A DNA stretch of 9,804 nt from Flavobacteriales bacterium (lineage in GTDB: Bacteria > Bacteroidota > Bacteroidia > NS11-12g > UBA955). Location of the stretch: the NCBI GenBank assembly GCA_947472115.1, contig CANIZU010000059.1, positions 1-9,804 on the forward strand, given 5' to 3'. The notes under the pieces were generated by a model. That model worked only from the letters and a program-made list of their open reading frames with translations, was not told where the DNA came from and did no database searches. A program made the translations under genes and the position numbers. Below, piece by piece: positions 1-5,594 of the stretch (position 1 is the first letter of the stretch; each line of letters opens with the position of its first letter).

Positions 1-623
1 AAGCAGGTCATGCGATTCATAGTTTCGAAATGGCTCCGTTGACATTAAACGCGTATAAGAATACTCCGAGTGAAGTCGCCGAGCTAGCCAGCATGAGCAT
101 GGAATTGCTGACGATGAATACTTGGGATGCTTATTTTGACGAAAAAAACCTCCTCGATCGTGCCAAGAGCGAACAATTGGAGGGGATTTTAGGCACCTTA
201 CCCTGGATTGCTCAAGTTGATGCGTTTCAACATTGGATTTATGAGAACCCGACCCATTCCGAGGCCGAACGAACTGCAAAATGGCTAGAACTATGTGGTC
301 GTTTTGGCAGTGGCGAAGTAGATTACACCGACTTGGAATCGGCATTAGAAAATTCATGGCACAAACAACTTCATATTTTTGAAGTACCGTTTTATTACAT
401 CGAATATGGATTTGCGCAGTTGGGTGCAGTGGGTGTTTGGAAAAACTATATCACCAAAGGAAAAGCAGCCATCGAAGATTACAAAGCATTTTTAAAACTG
501 GGAAATACGAAAAGCATCCCAAATATTTATGAAACTGCCGGTGTGAAATTTGAATTTTCGGAACAATACATCAGCGATTTGATGCGATTTGTTCAGTCGG
601 AATTGGCGGCCATCCATAATTAA
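1..623 (+). CDS. M3-family zinc oligopeptidase (oligoendopeptidase F-like), C-terminal part
   Basis: This is the 3' part of a cytosolic metallopeptidase gene that hydrolyses short peptides; the 5' part lies outside the window. The reading frame is open from the first base. Bases 1-2 complete a Glu codon if the missing base is G, and the next residues are AGHAIHSF, so the window starts inside an HEAGH zinc-binding motif. The third zinc ligand is probably the Glu of AELASMSMELL (visible residue 27, 24 after the second His), the spacing expected in M3 peptidases. The tyrosine-rich FYYIEYGFAQLGA stretch (visible residues 130-142) matches the conserved substrate-binding tyrosine region near the end of the family. 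About 206 residues are visible, ending at TAA (621-623). An ATG at 30 is internal and not the start, because the zinc motif lies upstream of it. Family assignment is firm; peptide specificity cannot be read from this fragment. Confidence 0.92.
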   Translation, partial: AGHAIHSFEMAPLTLNAYKNTPSEVAELASMSMELLTMNTWDAYFDEKNLLDRAKSEQLEGILGTLPWIAQVDAFQHWIYENPTHSEAERTAKWLELCGRFGSGEVDYTDLESALENSWHKQLHIFEVPFYYIEYGFAQLGAVGVWKNYITKGKAAIEDYKAFLKLGNTKSIPNIYETAGVKFEFSEQYISDLMRFVQSELAAIHN

Positions 624-698
624 GCGACGGAAATCCATTTTTCATCAAATTCAACATAGTTTGACAATCGTCAGATGAATAATTCAAGATACAATAAC

Positions 699-706
699 TA
701 ATTTTG
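699..706 (+). promoter_or_regulatory. Putative Bacteroidota -7 promoter box (TAATTTTG)
   Basis: TAATTTTG fits the Bacteroidota sigma-A -7 consensus TAnnTTTG exactly. It ends six bases before the ATG at 713, so transcription would start at or almost at the start codon and give a leaderless or near-leaderless mRNA. I see no TTG-type -33 element at the usual distance; the nearest upstream TTG (661-663) is too far away. The octamer is short and the region is AT-rich, so chance is possible. Confidence 0.45.
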
Positions 707-712
707 CAGTTC

Positions 713-1777
713 ATGAAAAAACAGTTTATCATTGCCTTAACCACGTTATTGACTGGTTTAGGAACAGCACAAAAAATCGACTTAGATCGCGTATTCGTAC
801 CACACCAATATCGTGACTTGCCTTCAACTCCGTTGGACAGCACCTGGAGAACTTACAATGTTCGCGTTGAGGTTCCATCTACCATTTCTAATGCTATGTC
901 GGCCTCTTCAATTGAAGAGCGCGTAAACCTTCAAGGTTGGAAAAAAGTGTATGGCGGCGGTCATGCCCAATTCACTGTTAACTTTGACGATTTGATGTTT
1001 GATGGTCAAAAAATCGATCAACGTAAAGAAGAAACAAAAAATAAAGAAGGTGTTGTAACCTCAACACGCTACTACTATTGGTCAATTGTAAACTATAGCA
1101 TTGGCGCAACGTATTCTGCCAAAGATTGGCAAAGTAACGTATTGATCAACCGCAGTACCATTAGTAACAATACCACTAAAATGGAATGGAAAAGCCCAGA
1201 ATTTAGCAGCTATTCTGAAGCCGAAAGATACTTCAGCAATAATCGTCAGGCCATTTCTAACAAATTGGTGAAAGAGCATATGGAATCTTGGTTGAATAGT
1301 TTGAATTACTCAATCAACGACAAATATGGTTTCCCAGTAAGCACAGACCAAACAAGTTTGTGGACTACAGATTCTAAGAAACACCCTGAAAATGAAGCAT
1401 GGGTAGCGAACATGGCGAAGATGAAAGCGAGTATTGCTAAGGTTACTGCCAATGGTATCGACGCTGCAACACGCGCTGAGTTGATGAGCAGCATTGAATA
1501 TATGACCGGAGTTCGTGCGAAGTATATTGCAGATGAAAAGAGTGATCGCAAATTGCGCTACGCTGCAGATTACAACAACGCTGTTTTGTATACCATCTTA
1601 GACATGCCCGACAAAGCGATTGAGTCTTGCAATGCATTGATTGCGAACGAATACGATACCAAAGACGGTGAAAAGATGATCGAGAAATTGCACAAAATCA
1701 AAGAATTGATGGCCAAAAACAACAAAGTAGGTCGCCATTATTCTATTGACAGCAGCAAGTTCAATACCCCGAACTAA
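713..1777 (+). CDS. Secreted protein of unknown function
   Basis: I do not recognise a family. The 354-residue protein begins with a typical Sec signal peptide: MKK, then a hydrophobic core (about residues 5-16), then GTA followed by Gln, giving a likely signal peptidase I site after residue 19. There is no lipobox cysteine, so it is not predicted to be a lipoprotein. The mature part is polar with few hydrophobic stretches. It has Tyr/Trp/Ser-rich segments (about residues 125-165) and a C-terminal alpha-helical region (about 285-340), where NAVLYTILDMPDKAIESCNA resembles a single TPR-like helix pair. It probably acts in the periplasm or at the outer surface. I chose the ATG at 713 because the signal peptide begins there; the in-frame TTG at 704 would add three residues and overlaps the putative -7 box. 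It appears monocistronic, ending in the hairpin at 1800-1831. Confidence 0.85.
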   Translation: MKKQFIIALTTLLTGLGTAQKIDLDRVFVPHQYRDLPSTPLDSTWRTYNVRVEVPSTISNAMSASSIEERVNLQGWKKVYGGGHAQFTVNFDDLMFDGQKIDQRKEETKNKEGVVTSTRYYYWSIVNYSIGATYSAKDWQSNVLINRSTISNNTTKMEWKSPEFSSYSEAERYFSNNRQAISNKLVKEHMESWLNSLNYSINDKYGFPVSTDQTSLWTTDSKKHPENEAWVANMAKMKASIAKVTANGIDAATRAELMSSIEYMTGVRAKYIADEKSDRKLRYAADYNNAVLYTILDMPDKAIESCNALIANEYDTKDGEKMIEKLHKIKELMAKNNKVGRHYSIDSSKFNTPN

Positions 1778-1799
1778 TACCAATTTCATCCTATTTTTA

Positions 1800-1831
1800 A
1801 CGAGAAAGGCCCCGTATGGGGCCTTTCTCGT
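1800..1831. terminator. Bidirectional hairpin terminator between convergent genes
   Basis: There is a perfect 14-bp inverted repeat: ACGAGAAAGGCCCC (1800-1813), loop GTAT, then GGGGCCTTTCTCGT (1818-1831). It lies 22 bases past the stop of the secreted-protein gene and 69 bases past the stop of the oppositely oriented HPPD gene, so it can serve both. On the + strand it is followed by GTATTTGATATTTAG, a modest U-rich tail. On the - strand the following TTAAAAATAG is not U-rich, so termination of HPPD transcripts here may be weaker. Confidence 0.85.
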
Positions 1832-1846
1832 GTATTTGATATTTAG

Positions 1847-1890
1847 ATTAAGCAAATTTCAATAGAGATTGCTTAATGAACTAAGCAATT
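1847..1890. repeat. Short alternating inverted repeats (ATTAAGCAA / TTGCTTAAT / TAAGCAATT)
   Basis: ATTAAGCAA (1847-1855) is the exact reverse complement of TTGCTTAAT (1869-1877). The latter can also pair over seven bases with TAAGCAA (1882-1888). Two mutually exclusive hairpins are therefore possible just downstream of the HPPD stop codon. They could form part of the HPPD 3' end or its transcription stop. The arms are AT-rich and short, so function is uncertain. Confidence 0.45.
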
Positions 1891-1900
1891 TGTATCTTAA

Positions 1901-3025
1901 TTACAAGTTTCCGCGGCTGGCTTGCTCGCGCTCAATGCTTTCGAACAAGGCCTTAAAGTTTCCTTTTCCGAAGCTCTTGGCACCTTTACGCTGGATGATT
2001 TCGTAGAACAATGTAGGTCGGTCTTCAACCGGCTTGGTGAAAATCTGCAACAAATACCCACTATCATCACGATCGATAAGGATATTCATTTTTTTCAACG
2101 CTTCTAAATCTTCCTCAACATGACCTACGCGATCCAAAACATCATCGTAATAGGTTTCTGGAACGTATAAAAACTCTACGCCTCTGCGACGTAAATCGGC
2201 GACTGTTTCTAGGATATCATCGGTTTCAACGGCGATGTGTTGTACACCCGGGCCGCGATAAAAATCCAAATACTCTTCAATTTGAGACTTCTTTTTTCCA
2301 TCGGCTGGCTCGTTGATTGGGAACTTAACATACCCATTTCCGTTGCTCACCACCTTACTCATCAAAGCGCTGTATTCTGTGCTAATGTCCTTATCGTCGA
2401 AGGTCAACAACAACTTAAAGCCCATTACATTCTCATAAAACTCAACCCACTCATCCATTTTACCCAACTCAACGTTTCCAACGCAGTGATCCACGTATTT
2501 TAGTCCCACTGGGGTTACATCCATCGCGTTTGGCACGGCTTTGTAACCTGGCAAAAAGGCGCCTTTATAATTTTTACGCTCAACAAACTTGTGAACGGTT
2601 TCTCCGTAGGTATAAATGCCACTCACTACAACGGTTCCAAACTCATCTTCCATGGTGGTAGGCTCCATATAAGGCCTTGCACCGCGCTTCACTGTTTCGT
2701 TGAAACTCGCCGTTGCATCATCTACCCAAAGGCTCAAAAACTTAACTCCATCGCCATGCTGTGATTGATGCTTTGTCACTTCGCTATTTGGATCCATCGA
2801 GGTGGTTAAAACCAAGCGGATCTTATCTTGCTGTAACACATAACTAGCGCGATCTCTCACTCCTGTTTCCGGTCCAGCATAAGCAACTAACTTATAGCCC
2901 CAAGCTGTTTGATAATAGTAGGCGCTCTGTTTGGCATTGCCCACATAAAATTCCAAGTGATCCGTACCATTTAAGGGTAAAAAATCCACATCGGTGGCTA
3001 CAGTTTCTAAGGTTGGTGTTTCCAT
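1901..3025 (-). CDS. hppD: 4-hydroxyphenylpyruvate dioxygenase
   Basis: This is a cytosolic non-haem Fe(II) dioxygenase that converts 4-hydroxyphenylpyruvate, O2 and CO2 loss to homogentisate in tyrosine breakdown. The protein has 374 residues, a normal length for bacterial HPPD. It shows the two VOC (glyoxalase-like) modules: an N-terminal one starting at NGTDHLEFYVGN (residues 19-30) and the catalytic C-terminal one from KYVDHCVGNVE. The three iron ligands are visible: His180 in VDHCVGN, His263 in GVQHIAVETDD and Glu342 in LFYEIIQRKG. The diagnostic C-terminal helix GNFKALFESIEREQ (355-368) is intact, ending in ASRGNL. It starts at ATG 3023-3025 with its own -7-like box 20 bases upstream, 64 bases after priA. 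No homogentisate dioxygenase or other tyrosine-degradation gene is in the window, so the downstream pathway lies elsewhere. Nothing suggests inactivation. Confidence 0.97.
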   Translation of the reverse strand: METPTLETVATDVDFLPLNGTDHLEFYVGNAKQSAYYYQTAWGYKLVAYAGPETGVRDRASYVLQQDKIRLVLTTSMDPNSEVTKHQSQHGDGVKFLSLWVDDATASFNETVKRGARPYMEPTTMEDEFGTVVVSGIYTYGETVHKFVERKNYKGAFLPGYKAVPNAMDVTPVGLKYVDHCVGNVELGKMDEWVEFYENVMGFKLLLTFDDKDISTEYSALMSKVVSNGNGYVKFPINEPADGKKKSQIEEYLDFYRGPGVQHIAVETDDILETVADLRRRGVEFLYVPETYYDDVLDRVGHVEEDLEALKKMNILIDRDDSGYLLQIFTKPVEDRPTLFYEIIQRKGAKSFGKGNFKALFESIEREQASRGNL

Positions 3026-3045
3026 GGTGTTACGATAAGATTTTA

Positions 3046-3053
3046 CAAATTTA
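3046..3053 (-). promoter_or_regulatory. Putative -7 promoter box (TAAATTTG) for the HPPD gene
   Basis: Read on the - strand, TAAATTTG matches the Bacteroidota TAnnTTTG -7 consensus exactly and ends 20 bases before the HPPD ATG, a normal short leader. Upstream there is a T-rich run but no clear TTG -33 element. The box lies in the 64-base gap after priA, supporting independent transcription of HPPD. Confidence 0.5.
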
Positions 3054-3089
3054 CGACATCCGATTGGGAAAAAATGATGAGGAATGTCA

Positions 3090-5552
3090 TTAATTGGGAT
3101 CGATGATAATGTCGATGCGAACCGACCGCCAACTATTGTGCGCTAAGGCCGCTTCACGAACTTGTTGCAATAGGAATTTTGCGGCGTTCAGTTGGGCGGT
3201 TTCTCGGGGGACCTTGATGACAATTTGCTGGATGAATCGGTTTTTTATGCGGGCGACCGACGGAACCTGGGGCCCCAGCACCAGGTTCCCCAATTGCTTT
3301 CGCAATTGGTCGGCCAGCCAACGGCTGGCCTCGGTCGCCACTTGTGCATCTATGTGCTTCACATCCACCTTAATCAACTTTGTGTAAGGAGGATAGCCGA
3401 AGGCTTCGCGCTGCTCCATTTCCACTTGCATCAACCCTTGGTAATCATCGGCTTTCAGGGATTTCAATACTTCATGTTCCGGTTGATATGTCTGTAACAT
3501 CATCACGCCGCGCTCCGCGCGGCGCCCTATCCTACCACTCAATTGCTGCAATTGCTGAAATGCCCGTTCATGACTCCTGAAATCAGGAATGTGCAACAAC
3601 ATATCCGCATCCGGCACCACAACCAAGCCGATATTCTCAATATCAATCCCCTTCGACAATAACTGAGTCCCAACCAAAATGTCAATATCACCCCGCTCAA
3701 ACGCCGTCAAAATCTTCTGAAAATCATCCCGCTTCCGCATGCTCTGCTGGTCGAACCGCGCCACCCTCGCCTTGGGAAACAGCTGACCCAATTCCTCGGC
3801 CAACTTCTCCGTGCCCGTCCCCTTCAACTTCAAATCCTGAGAACCACAGGCCACACATTTCGATGGCACCGGCTGCTGAAACCCACAATAACTGCATCGC
3901 TGATTGTCCGAACTCTTATAATAGGTCATCGAAATATCGCAATGCTTGCACTGCGTCGTCAACCCACAATCCCCACACTCAATATAAGGCACATACCCCT
4001 TTCGATTGTGATACACCACCACCTTCTGCTTCACATCCATCGCCTTCTGAATGGCCATCCTCACCGGCTCCGAAAACAAAGAATTCATCTGACCCGTTTT
4101 CTTCAACTCGCCGATATTCAAATACATCAACTCAGCTGGTTTTCCGCCATCGTACTTCTCCGTGATTTCGGCAATGACCATACGATGCTGCTGCACGGCA
4201 AACTGCATTTCATAACTTGGCGTGGCCGACCCTAACAAAACATTGGCTCCGTGATACTTGGCTAACTGAAACGCCGAATCCCGACCGTGATAAAATGGCT
4301 TTTTATCAAACTGCTTATACGTTGATTCATGCTCCTCGTCCACCACAATCAACCCCAAATTAGAAAACGGCGCAAACACCGCCCCTTTGGTACCCACCAC
4401 AAATTGGATTTGGTCCTTTAATATCCGATCGTACAACTCCGTCCTCTCGTGAGAACTATAAAAGTGATGCCAAACGCCAATTTCCACCGGCAAAAAAGCA
4501 CCCATCCGAGCCACCATGTGCTCCGTTAATGCAACCTCTGGCAACAAATAAAGCACCTGTTTCCCTGCCGCCAACGTCTCCTTCACCAACTCCATATAGA
4601 CATGGGTTTTGCCCGACCCCGTAACCCCGTATAGCAAGGCTGGCTGTTTTTCTTCAAATCCAGCGCGGATGATTCCAAGGGCCCGCGACTGAGATTCGGT
4701 GAGGTGGTATTCTTGCGCGCCGCCGCGGATCACCTGAAGGTGATCGCGGCGGCGCTTCACGATCTCTATCATCAACTTCTTCTCCAACTGCTTCAAAACC
4801 GTCCTGTCGACCTCAAAACCCTTCACAATCGACTCCACCGTTAACTCCCGCTTTCCCGTCCCCAAAATATGCATCATCGCCTCATACTGCTTCGGTGCCC
4901 TTCGCTCCAATGCATTCAAACTCAAATTCGCCAACTCCGAATCCTCCCAAATGCTGCACAACTGAATAAACTCCTCAAACTTAGGTCGATAGTTCTCCTT
5001 CAACTCCTCCTCCATCACCACCAAACCCCTTAAATACAACGACTTAACATGCTTTAATACATTTTTGACAGCCAGTTTCTGATGGATATCATCCAACGAA
5101 ATCCCATCCTTCTTTCCCAACAGCTCCAAAATCTGCCACTCCAAATCCTCGACATCTGGCCTACTTATCGCTTCCAAATCCGCATCGGGATGCAAAACGA
5201 TCTTCGTCTCACTCTGAAGTCGATACCCCGCCGGCAAAGCCGTTGCCATCACCTCCCCCAAATAACACATGTAATATTTGGCCACCCAACGCCAAAACTG
5301 CAATTGCTTGTGATTCACTATGGGCGCATCGTCCAGCACATCCAAAATATACGATGCCTGATAACCCTCCGGTGGAGAATCACTCAACTCCAGAATAATG
5401 CCCGCATAAATCTTCTTGGGACCAAACTGCACCGCCACCCGCAATCCCTGATGTATCCAATCGTTCCAATCGTGAGGAACCCTATACGTATAAGTCTTTG
5501 GCACCGGCACAGGAACCAACACATGCGCAAAAAGGGTCTGAATCTCCGTCAC
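3090..5552 (-). CDS. priA: Primosomal replication-restart helicase PriA
   Basis: PriA is a cytosolic ATP-dependent 3'-5' DNA helicase that recognises stalled forks and reloads the replisome. The 820-residue product shows the family layout in order. First comes an N-terminal DNA-binding domain (VLVPVPVPKTYTYRVP, residues 11-26), then a winged-helix region (about 130-265). Next is helicase lobe 1 with Walker A GVTGSGKT (309-316), DEEH (405-408) and GSATPS (441-446). Eight zinc cysteines form two sites (C526, C529, C535, C538, C553, C556, C566, C569). Lobe 2 has GTEKLAEEL (580-588), GTQLLSKG (628-635) and motif VI SGRIGRR (672-678), and the C-terminal domain has VLGPQVPSVARIKNRF (758-773). It starts at GTG (5550-5552): there is no upstream ATG or GTG before an in-frame TAA nine bases earlier. 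A weak TTAATTTG lies in the 42-base gap after the UbiA gene, so it may have a promoter or be read through. Its coding sequence holds five strong inverted repeats. Confidence 0.97.
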   Translation of the reverse strand: MTEIQTLFAHVLVPVPVPKTYTYRVPHDWNDWIHQGLRVAVQFGPKKIYAGIILELSDSPPEGYQASYILDVLDDAPIVNHKQLQFWRWVAKYYMCYLGEVMATALPAGYRLQSETKIVLHPDADLEAISRPDVEDLEWQILELLGKKDGISLDDIHQKLAVKNVLKHVKSLYLRGLVVMEEELKENYRPKFEEFIQLCSIWEDSELANLSLNALERRAPKQYEAMMHILGTGKRELTVESIVKGFEVDRTVLKQLEKKLMIEIVKRRRDHLQVIRGGAQEYHLTESQSRALGIIRAGFEEKQPALLYGVTGSGKTHVYMELVKETLAAGKQVLYLLPEVALTEHMVARMGAFLPVEIGVWHHFYSSHERTELYDRILKDQIQFVVGTKGAVFAPFSNLGLIVVDEEHESTYKQFDKKPFYHGRDSAFQLAKYHGANVLLGSATPSYEMQFAVQQHRMVIAEITEKYDGGKPAELMYLNIGELKKTGQMNSLFSEPVRMAIQKAMDVKQKVVVYHNRKGYVPYIECGDCGLTTQCKHCDISMTYYKSSDNQRCSYCGFQQPVPSKCVACGSQDLKLKGTGTEKLAEELGQLFPKARVARFDQQSMRKRDDFQKILTAFERGDIDILVGTQLLSKGIDIENIGLVVVPDADMLLHIPDFRSHERAFQQLQQLSGRIGRRAERGVMMLQTYQPEHEVLKSLKADDYQGLMQVEMEQREAFGYPPYTKLIKVDVKHIDAQVATEASRWLADQLRKQLGNLVLGPQVPSVARIKNRFIQQIVIKVPRETAQLNAAKFLLQQVREAALAHNSWRSVRIDIIIDPN
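3262..3289. repeat. Inverted repeat in priA, 9-bp arms
   Basis: GGAACCTGG (3262-3270) and CCAGGTTCC (3281-3289) are perfect reverse complements around a 10-base spacer. A perfect 12-base palindrome CTGGGGCCCCAG (3267-3278) is nested in it. It encodes part of the conserved GNLVLGPQVPS segment of PriA, so it is not an obvious insertion. Confidence 0.8.
3290..3309. repeat. Inverted repeat in priA, 8-bp arms, 4-base loop
   Basis: CCAATTGC (3290-3297), loop TTTC, GCAATTGG (3302-3309) is a perfect hairpin. It directly abuts the inverted repeat ending at 3289. It lies in the codons for LRKQLG of the PriA C-terminal domain. Confidence 0.8.
3312..3330. repeat. Inverted repeat in priA, 8-bp arms, 3-base loop
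   Basis: GGCCAGCC (3312-3319), loop AAC, GGCTGGCC (3323-3330) is a perfect hairpin two bases after the preceding one. It is the third of three consecutive hairpins in 69 bases and lies in the codons for SRWLAD of PriA. Confidence 0.8.
3506..3524. repeat. GC-only inverted repeat in priA, 8-bp arms
   Basis: CGCCGCGC (3506-3513), loop TCC, GCGCGGCG (3517-3524) is a perfect, entirely G/C stem. It lies in the codons for RRAERGV, immediately after helicase motif VI of PriA. Confidence 0.8.
4717..4755. repeat. Long intragenic palindrome in priA (17-18 bp stem, one bulge)
   Basis: Left arm GCGCCGCCGC (4717-4726), one extra G (4727), then GATCACCT (4728-4735). The right arm, AGGTGATC (4738-4745) followed by GCGGCGGCGC (4746-4755), is the exact reverse complement without the extra G. 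With a four-base loop (4735-4738) this makes a 17-bp stem with one bulged base. It encodes PriA residues about 266-279 (RRRDHLQVIRGGA), in the linker between the winged-helix region and helicase lobe 1. The flanking priA sequence shows nothing like it. Confidence 0.9.
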
Positions 5553-5564
5553 TATCGCAAGTTA

Positions 5565-5572
5565 CAAATTAA
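5565..5572 (-). promoter_or_regulatory. Weak -7-like box (TTAATTTG) upstream of priA
   Basis: Read on the - strand, TTAATTTG matches seven of the positions that matter less well than a true TAnnTTTG box: the second base is T instead of A. It lies 12 bases before the priA GTG in the 42-base gap after the UbiA gene. It may allow separate priA transcription, but read-through from the mevalonate operon is equally plausible. Confidence 0.2.
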
Positions 5573-5594
5573 TTCCGTAGCCTTTCCTCCAAAA

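Noticed and set aside
571..843. A 90-codon open frame on the - strand across the gap before the secreted-protein gene
   Set aside because: It overlaps the signal-peptide region and the end of the peptidase gene, and shows no motif or promoter of its own.
3564..3582. TCCTGA AA TCAGGA inverted repeat in priA
   Set aside because: Six-base arms are too short to stand out; not counted with the five stronger priA hairpins.
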